Shown: positions 9,280 through 17,930 of the stretch, piece by piece
How positions within the stretch are numbered: the stretch's first letter is position 1
How the letters are laid out: every line of letters begins with the position of its first letter
Assembly: GCA_965213735.1 (NCBI GenBank)
Contig: CBDCAB010000006.1
Location: 1,674,001-1,738,000 of the forward strand
Direction: 5' to 3'
DNA from: CALDTK01 sp965213735
GTDB taxonomy: Bacteria > Bacteroidota > Bacteroidia > Chitinophagales > Saprospiraceae
DNA length: 64,000 nt
The notes under the pieces: generated by a model
Database searches by the model: none
What the model was told of the DNA's origin: nothing
The model's input: only the letters and a program-made list of their open reading frames with translations
Program-made: the position numbers and the translations under genes

Positions 9280-9756
9280 CTATTCATCAACTTCTCTGAG
9301 AACCCTTTGATAGAGGCCAGAACCGACTCGAAATCCAGTTTGAAAGATTAAGCGATCCAAAATAGGTTTAACAGTTTCTAGGATTTCCTGTTGCTTTGCG
9401 TCAACCAATACGCCAAGTAGGCCAATAATTCGAATCCCATTCTCCTTGGCTACTCTTCTACCTTTGCGCTCATCAATCAGTAAGAGGTCAGCAGCTAACT
9501 CCTTGCTCAGAACAATTGCTGCAGCTTCCCCTTCATCTAGAATTGTTAGCAATTTCTCGAATAATTCTTTATCACTGGGTACTACTACATCGATCCATTC
9601 GCACTGCTGAACAAAATTCTCTGTCCTTTCATGCCTCATCAACTCATTTCTAACATGGTTAGGTATAACTATTCGGTCATAGAGCTTTTGTAGTAGTTCT
9701 AGACGGTCGATCTGCGCGAAGTTTGTAATTATAAAGGTGTCACTGACTACGATCAT
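9280..9756 (-). CDS. PIN-domain toxin, DUF3368 family
   Basis: 158 aa. The N-terminus MIVVSDTFIITNFAQIDRLELL is the typical first strand of DUF3368 PIN proteins, with the first acidic residue D6. Further acidic residues fit the nuclease site: LDEGEAAAIVLSKEL (about 88-102) and LLLIDERKGRRVAKENG (about 106-122). PIN domains are Mg-dependent ribonucleases, and in this family they are the toxins of type II toxin-antitoxin pairs. Its start overlaps the end of the UPF0175 gene by 4 bp (ATGA), the usual order of antitoxin first. Expected to be autoregulated by the antitoxin or complex, by analogy. Confidence 0.88.
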   Translation of the reverse strand: MIVVSDTFIITNFAQIDRLELLQKLYDRIVIPNHVRNELMRHERTENFVQQCEWIDVVVPSDKELFEKLLTILDEGEAAAIVLSKELAADLLLIDERKGRRVAKENGIRIIGLLGVLVDAKQQEILETVKPILDRLIFQTGFRVGSGLYQRVLREVDE

Positions 9757-10016
9757 TCAACCTGGTCTTGTGACCTAAACTGGTCTAGGCTAATCAGGTC
9801 ATCCTCGAAATCCTCGATGTCGATCTTGATGTTTATATCTCGTTTAGCAAGTTCCTTTTGAAAAGAAATAACATCCATCTGAACCAACGCTCTTGCTTGT
9901 CCAAGACTCAATCGCTCACTATCGTATAGGTAGACCGCTACTTCTATTAATAACTGCTCCGCACTAATGTTAGCAGAGGATAGTATTTGCTCCGGTACTC
10001 TAAGATCGGCGCCCAT
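9753..10016 (-). CDS. UPF0175 antitoxin
   Basis: 87 aa, MGADLRVPEQILSSANISAE. The core LLIEVAVYLYDSERLSLGQARALVQMDVISFQKEL is the classic UPF0175 helix-turn-helix region, a ribbon or winged DNA-binding antitoxin. The C-terminus INIKIDIEDFEDDLISLDQF is the acidic tail that would wrap the PIN toxin. The gene precedes the toxin with a 4-bp overlap, so the two are translated together. The pair is about 180 bp from an IS3 element, a common setting for mobile or recently acquired toxin-antitoxin loci. Confidence 0.88.
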   Translation of the reverse strand: MGADLRVPEQILSSANISAEQLLIEVAVYLYDSERLSLGQARALVQMDVISFQKELAKRDINIKIDIEDFEDDLISLDQFRSQDQVE

Positions 10017-10265
10017 AGCTCATGTCTGGTTTGTTGCTGATACAAGAACGAACCTGGCGTGTAAGAAGTTTCTCCAGTCAGGTTTGGTGCTAAATTCACT
10101 GTGCCTGAGCTCACGTTTACCTACAGTAGTAGCGTATCTGTAAGCTCGAAAGCTTATCATTATCGAAGCGGACATGCTTCAAAGGCGTCCTGGTTTGGCC
10201 CCCTAATTATCGGACAATCGTCTAGTCGTGTTTGTGAGTTGGGTTGATGTTAGCATAGATTTGTG

Positions 10266-11396
10266 TCAGCAACAACTGGCTGACGGTGACTTTTGTACCG
10301 ATGGCCTTTGGTGATCGGCGGGCCCGTCATCACTTTTTTTAGCAACAACTGGCTTCGGGTTCCTATTCCCCGATACCCCTACCCGTGGTGCTAAGGTATA
10401 TCGCGGCACCTTTAGTTTGAACTTCTGCTGGCCTTTTTCATCAATAGATGCACTTATGTTGCCAGCATCCCATTGCTGTTTAAACACACTGGGGGCAAGG
10501 CCTGCCGTCGACCCATGCACACGACAATCGTTGTACTTGCGGTAAAACTTTTGAATGTAGCCTTCCAGATGATCCAGCGTTGCAAACGAGCGATTCGTGA
10601 CGCTTCTCGACAGGATGGCATGGAACGATTCGATGTGTCCGACTCCAAAGCGGGGCCCCTCGACCCCATTTTGTCGTGGTGGTGTGTATGGATGTGTGAA
10701 TACTTGACCGAGGTAGTTGGCCTCGAAAAAGTCCTGCACCAACTGAGAGCTGAAGCGTGGATCATTGTCATTGCGGATCTGCACATGAACGCCACGCCGA
10801 AGTGTATCTGCGGCTTGTAGGTGCTCTTCGATGAGCTGCTCCCAGAGCCGTTTGACCTGAGGCCCTTTGATGGAGTAGGCAACATGCCAACCGATGATCT
10901 CGCGCGTAAACACGTCGATTACCGATAGCACCAATGCCTGTCGGCGATGTTGCTCAACGAACACAAACTTGATGTCCATTTCAAGTCCTTGCAGTGGCCC
11001 AACAGTGACGAAGCGTCTTCTATCAACACGGCTCTTGTCGCCTGGCGGGCGAGTGCGTTCGTGAAGTAGCTGTTCGCCCTTCATCAGGCGGTAGACTTTT
11101 TTACGGTTGATGATAAAGCCTTGGTTTTGCAGGTAGTTAGTCATACTCCGATAGCCGTGGTGAAGATCCTTGTCTTGCGAGCGCTCCTTAATGATGTCTA
11201 TCACTTTTTCATTAGACATCCTGGTCTCGACGAGTTGATCATTAGCGTCGAGTTGACGGCGCAGTGTCTGAGAACTAGCCTTACGACCGGCAGGTTGCCG
11301 TTGGACCGATGGTTTGTAGTAGTAGGCATGCCGCGTTAGCCCGGCAATTTTTAGCGCCTGGGCAAGTGGCAATCCCCTTTGGTAGTAGCTGCTCAC
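10266..11396 (-). CDS. IS3-family transposase, catalytic subunit OrfB
   Basis: 376 aa. After an HTH_21-like segment (DLHHGYRSMTNYLQNQG), the integrase core shows the DDE residues: MDIKFVFVEQ (first D), RNDNDPRFSS (second D), and GHIESFHAIL (E). It catalyses cut-and-join transposition. The start is a GTG overlapping the orfA stop (GTGA). The frame is open further upstream, so the product is probably made as an OrfAB fusion by a -1 shift on the A8 run at 11424-11431 (minus strand AAAAAAAAG). The long basic C-terminal tail after RYTLAPRVGV is variable in this family. No stop or frameshift is seen, so it may be active. Confidence 0.93.
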   Translation of the reverse strand: MSSYYQRGLPLAQALKIAGLTRHAYYYKPSVQRQPAGRKASSQTLRRQLDANDQLVETRMSNEKVIDIIKERSQDKDLHHGYRSMTNYLQNQGFIINRKKVYRLMKGEQLLHERTRPPGDKSRVDRRRFVTVGPLQGLEMDIKFVFVEQHRRQALVLSVIDVFTREIIGWHVAYSIKGPQVKRLWEQLIEEHLQAADTLRRGVHVQIRNDNDPRFSSQLVQDFFEANYLGQVFTHPYTPPRQNGVEGPRFGVGHIESFHAILSRSVTNRSFATLDHLEGYIQKFYRKYNDCRVHGSTAGLAPSVFKQQWDAGNISASIDEKGQQKFKLKVPRYTLAPRVGVSGNRNPKPVVAKKSDDGPADHQRPSVQKSPSASCC

Positions 11397-11737
11397 GATT
11401 TGCTTAAGTAGCGGTCTGGGTACTTTTTTTTAAGCAGTTCTTGGCGCATCTCGGCTTCGAGATCCTTCTGGCCGATGATTTCCTTGAGCTTACGGTTCTC
11501 TGCCTCAAGCTCACCAATACGACGTAGCTGCGCTTTGGTGTAGCCATGCTGCAGGCCTTGCTCCCCTGACTCAGCCAATTTGCGCTTCCAGGAGTAATAC
11601 GTAGCTGCGTAGATGGCGTGCTTGTCAAGGGTTACAGTGACGCCGTTGTCAGCGGCCTCAGCGAGGATCGCCAGCTTTTGCTCGGTGGTGAAGGTGCGCT
11701 TAGCACGTTTGTCGCTCATGTAGTTGCAAATTAGCAA
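11393..11737 (-). CDS. IS3-family transposase, helix-turn-helix subunit OrfA
   Basis: 114 aa. RAKRTFTTEQKLAILAEA starts an HTH_Tnp_1-type domain, followed by a leucine-rich coiled coil (LRRIGELEAENRKLKEIIGQ) used for multimerisation. It binds the terminal inverted repeats. Near its 3' end the codons LLKKKYPDR are encoded over a run of eight A followed by G, a standard slippery site, and orfB is in the -1 frame, so ribosomes shifting there would produce the OrfAB transposase. Confidence 0.93.
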   Translation of the reverse strand: MLICNYMSDKRAKRTFTTEQKLAILAEAADNGVTVTLDKHAIYAATYYSWKRKLAESGEQGLQHGYTKAQLRRIGELEAENRKLKEIIGQKDLEAEMRQELLKKKYPDRYLSKS

Positions 11738-11743
11738 CTAGAA

Positions 11744-13006
11744 TCATGTCCGATCTTTTGAGGGGCTGTTACAACCACGCCACCCGGTTCCCCGAAAATC
11801 AACGGAAAATTTAAAATTCCGATCCAACCACACAGAAAGTGTACCGTCCCCCCAGCAGTCTATCTTAGATTTTATAAAATTACCAGCATTGTCATCAAAG
11901 ACAGCCTGCGCAAGTGAATATTTTATTATAATGCCATAAAATTGACCTCCAGTATATGCAATTTCTACTTTTTGACGTCTTAAGAATTTAATTACTAAAT
12001 TAACATAGATTTCAGGTGCAATAGAAATAGCAGGATAAAGTAGATTCATAGCATGATAGTCTGAAAGACTATAATTGCAGTATTGTGGATGACTTAGAAA
12101 ATATGTTCCAGAATACATTATCGACCCTGGGCCAAATTTAAAGCTGTTTGCGTTTGCTTGTCCTGGAGTACTAGACTCACATAGAAAAGCTCCAGTTGTG
12201 CCAAGCTGTCCTGCATTAGCGTCAGTATGCGCAAATCCTAACGTCTGCCCAAGTTCGTGAATAGTAATTTTCTTAAGATTAAAATTATAGGAAGGATCAA
12301 TCAGATTGTTGACATCTCCACCCACAATTGGACTGAGACTGGCATCAGTCCAATGTGCTGTATTTACAATAATTCCTCCACTGTGATTACCATTCATAGG
12401 AAGATATGCCACCGCTATATATTGCTCTCTCGGATTGTCTTGAAATGTAATATGGAAATCCGCACCAGAACGACTGGAAGTTTCTACAAATCTGACCCTA
12501 CCAATATATGTTAAAGGATGCCACGCCGCAGTAATAGCGTCACGAACCATCTTTATGGCTGCCGCTTTATAAGAATCAGAAATATTGCTACCTTCGAGCG
12601 ACATTTCATCCACATACACTTCGATCGGATCACTAAGATTCGCAGCTGAAATAGCATCCGAATTATTTTCCACTACATAGTGTCTCGCAGTAATATTAGT
12701 AGAATCGGAATAAAGCAACAGCTTGCGAATATTTTGAATTGATTCCACATATGTACGGTTAAGGAGAATATCGCCTTCGTAAATAAAGTTATCAGACGCA
12801 AAACTATACATTATTTCATTAGTATTTGGGAAACATTGCAGCAAAGCCTCTAAAGATTTTGAAGAGTAGTGCAGATCTGACTCATCTAGATCAGAGTATG
12901 CTATTCTCTCATTGAGTTGATTCACTTGGCCTATTTGATCCTTTGCGGGGGACGACTATGCAATAAGAGAGCAGAATGCTGCCATAGTGATTAGTAACTT
13001 CATCAT
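11744..13006 (-). pseudogene. Secreted metalloprotease (matrixin/astacin-like), inactivated
   Basis: The original start is probably the ATG at 13006-13004, giving a signal peptide MMKLLITMAAFCSLIA. This is interrupted by TAG at 12958-12956, after which the frame continues SSPAKDQIGQVNQLNERIAYSD. The catalytic domain begins near DEMSLEGSNISDSYKAAAIK and contains ITIHELGQTLGFAHTD, the zinc-binding consensus HExxHxxGxxH, but with Gln (CAG) where the second His should be. GPGSIMYSG supplies the Met-turn. The 3' end is replaced by IS3 sequence (final CNSPSKDRT). Three independent defects (stop in the signal peptide, lost zinc ligand, IS truncation) make this a dead gene. Its GC content is clearly lower than the neighbours, suggesting acquisition. 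Confidence 0.8.
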
Positions 13007-13136
13007 AAGTGCAAGATAGAAAATATTTAGCTAACCCACGTCGAAATGTTAAAATCGTTTTACTCACAACTAAACGGCTGTTTTTCGTACTACCATGCGC
13101 AGGCTGTTGACGAAAGCAGGGGTTTCAAATCCTCTC

Positions 13137-14204
13137 CTATTCCTCATCATCGATTAGCTCCTTGCGACTTCCTAAATAACTCCGCCACCGCTCCAACGCT
13201 GCCTCAAAATCCTCAGGTAGCGGCTGCTCAAAATGAAGGCGCTCGCCTGTCATCGGATGCACAAAGCCTAGCGTGCGGGCATGTAAAGCCTGCCGGGGCA
13301 TCACCTCAAACGTGTTTTCTACAAAGCGCTTGTACTTAGAAAACACGGTGCCCTTCCTAATTTGGTCTCCGCCATAGCGCGTGTCGTTGAAAAGCGGGTG
13401 ACCCAAGTGCTTCATGTGGACCCGAATCTGGTGCGTACGGCCAGTCTCGAGCTGACACTCAACGAGACTCACATAGTACAAATCCTCCAGTGTTCGATAA
13501 TGCGTCACAGCGTGCTTGCCCTCGTCAGGATCACGTAGCACGGTCATGCGCCGCCGATCACTCACATCACGACCGACATTGGCCGTAACCGTCCCTTCAG
13601 GCGGTTCGGGTGAGCCCCAAACCAACGCCACATAGCGCCGCTGCACCGTATGATCAAAAAATTGTTTGGCCAAATGCGTCATCGCCCACGGCGTCTTCGC
13701 AATCACCAGCAGACCAGATGTATCCTTATCAATGCGGTGCACCAGACCAGGTCGATTAGTAGGATTGCCTTCAGCAACAGGTAGGTCGCCCGCCATCTCT
13801 TTGAAGTAGTGCGCAAGGCCATTCACGAGGGTATCGCGGTAATTGCCCACGCCTGGATGCACCACCATACCGGGAGGTTTGTTGATCACCATGAGGTCGC
13901 CATCCTCATAAACAATGTCAAGATGCATCGCCTGCGGCAGCAGCTCCTCCTCAAAGTCACGGTGGCGTGGGATGAGCATTTTCACCTCATCACCTGGCGT
14001 GACTTTATAATTTGGCTTAACCTCGGCACCATTGACCGTTATCGCTCCTGCTTTCAGGCCTTCCTGAATGCGGTTGCGACTGATCCGGAAGGTGCGATCA
14101 ACTAGAAATTTGTCGATGCGCAGAGGCACCTGACCCGGATCGACCAGAATGTGCTTCTCCTCGTAAAATTGGTCATCGTCCTCCTCGCTATCATCGTGTG
14201 CCAT
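13137..14204 (-). CDS. rluD: 23S rRNA pseudouridine synthase, RluA/RluD family
   Basis: 355 aa. An acidic N-terminal leader is followed by an S4 RNA-binding domain (RIDKFLVDRTFRISRNRIQE, about 28-90). The catalytic domain carries GLVHRIDKDTSGLLVIAK with the essential Asp (about 162), NKPPGMVVHPG and the GRTHQIRVHM motif. It isomerises uridines in large-subunit rRNA, probably the helix 69 sites, by family analogy. The gene is last in a minus-strand run with the phosphoesterase (13 bp apart) and the oxidoreductase. Length is typical. The exact target (RluD or another RluA paralogue) cannot be settled from sequence. Confidence 0.95.
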   Translation of the reverse strand: MAHDDSEEDDDQFYEEKHILVDPGQVPLRIDKFLVDRTFRISRNRIQEGLKAGAITVNGAEVKPNYKVTPGDEVKMLIPRHRDFEEELLPQAMHLDIVYEDGDLMVINKPPGMVVHPGVGNYRDTLVNGLAHYFKEMAGDLPVAEGNPTNRPGLVHRIDKDTSGLLVIAKTPWAMTHLAKQFFDHTVQRRYVALVWGSPEPPEGTVTANVGRDVSDRRRMTVLRDPDEGKHAVTHYRTLEDLYYVSLVECQLETGRTHQIRVHMKHLGHPLFNDTRYGGDQIRKGTVFSKYKRFVENTFEVMPRQALHARTLGFVHPMTGERLHFEQPLPEDFEAALERWRSYLGSRKELIDDEE

Positions 14205-14216
14205 GGCGGCCGCAAT

Positions 14217-14726
14217 TTACGCTTTCACCTTTCCGCGCAGGCCGAGCTCAATTGCCGCAGGACGTAAGATGTTTCCGCCGATGATTTCGAAGCGCAGCAT
14301 CGTCCGAATCGTGTGGAAGCCATGTGTGCCGCAGGCGCCGGGATTCATGTGTAAGAGCTCGCGCTTGCGGTCGGTTATCACTTTAAGGATATGCGAGTGC
14401 CCACAAATGTACAGGTCGGTAGCTGGGTGGCGGTCGAGTATCTCGCGCACTCGTTTGCTGTACCTGCCAGGGTAGCCGCCGATGTGCGTCATGAACACAT
14501 TTACTCCCTCACATTGCCAGTGCAGGTCGAGCGGGATTTCACGGCGAAACTTCGCGTCGTCGATATTGCCGTACACCACCTTCACCGGCGCACAGGCCCG
14601 CAGCGCTTCGAGCACGCTGTAGTCCCCGATATCGCCAGCATGCCACACCTCGTCGGCCTCCCGCGCGTGCTCGAGTATGGCCTCACTCATGTAGGAATGC
14701 GTGTCGGAAAGCAGCAAAATTTTCAT
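14217..14726 (-). CDS. Metallophosphoesterase, YfcE/MJ0936 type
   Basis: 169 aa. The family motifs are complete: LLSDTHS (D-x-H), HAGDIGD (GDxxD), YGNIDD (GNxD), MTHIGG (H) and CGHSHILKV (GHxH). These bind two metal ions, usually Mn. Such proteins hydrolyse phosphodiesters in vitro; the physiological substrate is not known. Its start overlaps the stop of the upstream oxidoreductase gene by 4 bp, so translation is coupled. Cytoplasmic, with no signal peptide. Confidence 0.95.
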   Translation of the reverse strand: MKILLLSDTHSYMSEAILEHAREADEVWHAGDIGDYSVLEALRACAPVKVVYGNIDDAKFRREIPLDLHWQCEGVNVFMTHIGGYPGRYSKRVREILDRHPATDLYICGHSHILKVITDRKRELLHMNPGACGTHGFHTIRTMLRFEIIGGNILRPAAIELGLRGKVKA

Positions 14727-15691
14727 GCCAGCACCAACTTGCCTTGCTGAGCTCCTGCTTGCATGCGGTCGAGTGCGGCATTGAGTTCAGCGAGTGGCCG
14801 AACACTGTCGACGACAGGTCTGATGCTGTGTTCGCTGCAAAAGGCTAGCATCTTTCCAAATTCTCTCGGACTGCCCATGGTTGAGCCTGCTAGTGTCAGC
14901 TGTCGCCAAAACATGAGTTGCGGATTTAGATTCGGAATATTTCCTGTCGTACCTCCATAAAATGCGACGCGACCACTTGGATTCATGAGCTTCACCAGCG
15001 CTGCCAAACCAGCTCCACCCGCGCCATCGACTACGGCATCAAAACCTAAAGTTTGTTTGCGTAGTTGTGCCACCCATTCTTCATCTGTATAGCGTACACC
15101 TCCTTGCGCACCTAAGGTTTTGGCGAAAGCTATCTTGGCCTCACTACTCGAAGTTACATATACCGCACAGCCTGCTGCGACGGCAAATTGTATTGCAAAC
15201 GTAGCTACTCCCCCACCCGCTCCTGTTACGAGCACGGTATCGCCCGCTTTGGCTGCAGCCCGCGTAAACAAGGCTCGATATGCCGTGAGCCCAGCCAGTG
15301 GAAGTGCCGCAGCTTCTTCATTGCTGAGGTAGTCGGGGCAGTCAAAAACGTTGTCTAGGGGCACGGCGAGCTGCTCTGCAAAGGTGCCATTGCGAGGCAT
15401 CCCGAGCACTTCGTAGTCCTCTGCTTGGTGGCTTTCATCGTCGCCCCAGTTGAGTCCTGGCTGCACGAGCACCCTCCTGCCTTCGAGCATTCCGACTGCA
15501 TCACTTCCGAGCACTACCGGCGTCTTCACCGCGGGGTACAAGCCTTGCGTGATGTAGAGGTCGCGGTGATTTACACCTGCTGCCAATACGTCAATGACGA
15601 CTTCGCCGGGTGCGGCTAGAGGTGTTTCTACTTTCGTCAAAACGGGTCGCTGCTTCGGCGCTTGAAGAACTTGTGCATTCATTTGGTGCAA
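14723..15691 (-). CDS. Zinc-independent medium-chain dehydrogenase (quinone oxidoreductase-like)
   Basis: 322 aa. GroES-like N-terminal half (PGEVVIDVLAAGVNHRDLYI, TPVVLGSDAVGML) and a Rossmann NAD(P)H-binding half with VLVTGAGGGVATFAIQFAVA (about 155-175). The catalytic zinc cysteine is absent (NHRDL, not C-x-x-D) and so is the structural four-cysteine loop, which points to a quinone/enoyl reductase-type enzyme. Substrate unknown. The start may be Met1 or Met4; both fit. First gene of the three-gene minus-strand operon ending with rluD. The segment AFAKTLG carries an exact dispersed 13-mer (15118), and a one-mismatch copy is at 14899. Confidence 0.93.
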   Translation of the reverse strand: MHQMNAQVLQAPKQRPVLTKVETPLAAPGEVVIDVLAAGVNHRDLYITQGLYPAVKTPVVLGSDAVGMLEGRRVLVQPGLNWGDDESHQAEDYEVLGMPRNGTFAEQLAVPLDNVFDCPDYLSNEEAAALPLAGLTAYRALFTRAAAKAGDTVLVTGAGGGVATFAIQFAVAAGCAVYVTSSSEAKIAFAKTLGAQGGVRYTDEEWVAQLRKQTLGFDAVVDGAGGAGLAALVKLMNPSGRVAFYGGTTGNIPNLNPQLMFWRQLTLAGSTMGSPREFGKMLAFCSEHSIRPVVDSVRPLAELNAALDRMQAGAQQGKLVLA

Positions 15692-15961
15692 ATAAGGGAA
15701 GGTTACCTATACAGTACTCCTTGCTTCAACAGGGAAAGACATCATGTAATCTACTAATGGCCTACGTTTATGGCGCTCAGACCATCCGCCAAATTCCTAC
15801 GGCCCAAACGATTCTTTACCACATGACTTTGCTAGTCAGGTGGATGTATACAAGTTTAGTATGCGCTGCCACAGAGCTTTGAGTCGTAGCATGAGATTTG
15901 AAAGGCGCTTGACCTGGCTCGCATCAAACAATTTGTGTAATATTGTTGCAAAGCAGCGTTC

Positions 15962-16834
15962 ATGCCCACCAAAAACCACCACGCAAAGCCCTACGACGCC
16001 ACCACACAGGTCAAGTTGGCGCTCTTCGAAAAGTACACGGAGGCATGGCTACCCACCTTTCTCAAAGCTGAGCGGGATTCTGTCATTTATATCTTCGACT
16101 ACTTCGCCGGTCCGGGGGGCTACGATGCTAACAAGGTGCCCAGCTCTCCGCAACGGATTATGAAGACCATCGGCGCTCAAAAGAAGCTTCTGGCGTCTAG
16201 TTCCGTAAAGATCAGGGTGATCTTCAATGAGTACGACAGAGATAAATACCAGCAACTAAAGCAGTTCATCGACGGCTGGCTCGAACTCGACAACAGTCCA
16301 TTCGACGAAGTTCAGGTGCTCAACATGGATTTCGTAGACTGCTTTGAGTACGTTCAGTCCGAGCTCCCGGCAAAAGCGCCTTCTCTGCAGATCCTTGACC
16401 AGAACGGAGTGAAATTTGGAAACGAAGAGATTGTGAGGCGCCTCTGTGGACTCTACAGGGCCGACTTTCTTCTGTTCATTAGCACCTTCACCCTAAACCG
16501 ATTTATTCAGGAAGATTCCATCCGGCGTCACTTTCCCAAGATCGGTCCGGCCCTCGAAGATGTCCCCGTACAGGTAATGCACAAGGCCTTGGCCAAGGGG
16601 TTTGAGGAGCATGTCTGCTCTGGCCGACAGTTTATACCTTTCGCTTTGAAGCGCGACGCCAATTATTTCGGAGTAATATTCTCGTCCGAGCACCCAAGGG
16701 GCGCTAACAAATTTCTTCGCCAAGCCTGGCGTATAGACGCTAAAACTGGAGAAGCCAACTACATACTTCCCGACGAGATCGGTGTCGGTCAGGTCGACAT
16801 GTTCAGTGGCCAACGTAAACTAAGCAAAATTTAG
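15962..16834 (+). CDS. tcmP: Three-Cys-motif partner protein TcmP, truncated by an in-frame stop
   Basis: 290 aa. The start MPTKNHHAKPYDATTQVKLA and the DYFAGPGGYD motif (about 41-50), followed by VIFNEYDRDKYQQL, give the TcmP pattern: a Rossmann-like, methyltransferase-type fold with an FAGPG loop. The family is found beside the three-Cys-motif protein encoded just downstream; its biochemical role is not established. The frame ends with TAG at 16832-16834 but continues in frame for another 78 codons that look like the usual TcmP C-terminal winged-helix part. The gene is therefore probably shortened by a nonsense change. The nuclease or methylase domain itself looks intact. Confidence 0.85.
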   Translation: MPTKNHHAKPYDATTQVKLALFEKYTEAWLPTFLKAERDSVIYIFDYFAGPGGYDANKVPSSPQRIMKTIGAQKKLLASSSVKIRVIFNEYDRDKYQQLKQFIDGWLELDNSPFDEVQVLNMDFVDCFEYVQSELPAKAPSLQILDQNGVKFGNEEIVRRLCGLYRADFLLFISTFTLNRFIQEDSIRRHFPKIGPALEDVPVQVMHKALAKGFEEHVCSGRQFIPFALKRDANYFGVIFSSEHPRGANKFLRQAWRIDAKTGEANYILPDEIGVGQVDMFSGQRKLSKI

Positions 16835-17068
16835 GGTTTCGAGTTGGAGCTATTGGCCTGGATCGCCAAGCGCGGAGTCGTCACGAACGAAGAGGTCTTT
16901 TACTTCACACAGCATCTTAGTTTCACGGGCACACACAGCCGCGAAGCGCTACAGGCAGCTAAGAAACGAGGGGACGTAAGTTATCTGGGTCGCTCACCCA
17001 AAACACGATACGAAACCGCCGTCGGCGCAGAAAAGGAACTTGTCACCATTACCTACACACTCTCATGA
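16835..17068 (+). pseudogene. Detached C-terminal part of TcmP
   Basis: Directly after the TAG the same frame reads GFELELLAWIAKRGVVTNEE and on to VFYFTQHLSFTGTHSREALQ, ending at 17068, 4 bp into the next gene. The pattern of a helix, then EEVFYFTQHLSFTGTHSREALQAAKKRGDV, matches the C-terminal winged-helix region normally fused to TcmP. A TTG at 16844 could in principle restart translation and make a separate 74-aa protein. The ATGA overlap with the next start suggests that translation once ran through here. Confidence 0.6.
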
Positions 17069-17799
17069 GCACCTCCGCGATTGAATGGACTGAGTCAACT
17101 TGGAATCCTTCCACCGGCTGTACCAAACTCTCCGCCGGCTGTCGGGAGTGCTATACGGCCGTGATGGCCAGGCGCCTGCAAGCAATGGGCACACCTGGAT
17201 ACGAGGACGGTTTTGCCTTTCGCGAACACGCCAGCCGCATCGATGGCCCGCGCAAGGTGCGCAAGCCCACCCTCTACTTCGTCAACTCAATGAGCGACCT
17301 CTTCCACGAGCACGCAACAGAAGGCCACCTCGATGCCGTCTTTGAGACCATTCGTGACACCCCAAGACACACTTATCAAATCCTCACGAAGCGCCCCGCA
17401 CGCATGTCCACCTACTTCGAGAAGCGGACCGTTCCAGATAATGCTTGGGTGGGCACCTCGGTAGAGAATCAGCTTACCCTGCCCCGAATTGAGGACCTCC
17501 GCCAGGTCCCTGCGCGGACGCGCTTCCTTTCATGCGAACCGCTACTTGAGGATCTCGGCGACCTAGATCTCACGGACATCCACTGGGTGATCGTCGGTGG
17601 TGAGAGCGGGGCGAAGGCCAGACCAATGGCGGCGACTTGGGCGGAGGGAGTCCGAGACGAGTGCCTCCGGCAAGGAGTAGCCTTTTTCTTCAAGCAGTGG
17701 GGTACATTTGGGGCAGACGGCAAGCGACGCTCAAAGAAGGCGAATGGTCGGCTGCTGGCGGGCCGGGAGTGGGGGGAGATGCCCGTTATGCTTCCCTAA
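17065..17799 (+). CDS. Three-Cys-motif (phage Gp37/Gp68, DUF5131) protein
   Basis: 244 aa. WTESTWNPSTGCTKLSAGCR and then ECYTAVMARRLQ place three cysteines in the Cx6CxxC arrangement that names the family. These proteins resemble radical SAM enzymes with an altered cluster motif and are found in phages and bacterial accessory regions, next to TcmP. Further family blocks: YFVNSMSDLFHE, ILTKRPARM, WVGTSVENQ, FLSCEPLLEDLG, WVIVGGESGAKARP and FFFKQWGTFG. The usual CYAE after the motif is CYTA here. The gene overlaps the TcmP C-terminal part by 4 bp. The pair may modify a nucleic acid or act in phage interaction, but no activity is proven. Confidence 0.92.
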   Translation: MSTSAIEWTESTWNPSTGCTKLSAGCRECYTAVMARRLQAMGTPGYEDGFAFREHASRIDGPRKVRKPTLYFVNSMSDLFHEHATEGHLDAVFETIRDTPRHTYQILTKRPARMSTYFEKRTVPDNAWVGTSVENQLTLPRIEDLRQVPARTRFLSCEPLLEDLGDLDLTDIHWVIVGGESGAKARPMAATWAEGVRDECLRQGVAFFFKQWGTFGADGKRRSKKANGRLLAGREWGEMPVMLP

Positions 17800-17930
17800 A
17801 CCTCATGAAGTGGACCGGCATACTCTATGATAGCCAATGGATACTAGCTCAGCAGAAATAGCGACTATCTTCTTAGTAGGACAAGTTGGCGTAGCTTAAA
17901 CCCTGTAACCATTCAAACTTTGCTAACCCC

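Larger units (their letters stand above)
10191..11776 (-). mobile_element. IS3-family insertion sequence
   Basis: It contains orfA and orfB on the minus strand. The ends share imperfect inverted repeats: the left reads TGGTTTGGCCCCCTAATTAT then CGGACA, and the right (reverse complement of about 11740-11776) reads TGGTTGTAACAGCCCCTCAA then AAGATCGGACA. I could not fix the target duplication. The right end has inserted into the 3' part of a secreted metalloprotease gene, whose last nine codons before the stop (CNSPSKDRT) are IS sequence. No copy of the dispersed 13-mer occurs in the element. Confidence 0.85.

Noticed and set aside
13090..13135. tRNA-like T-loop (GGGTTTCAAATCC)
   Set aside because: No acceptor, D or anticodon stems fit within the 100 bp available.
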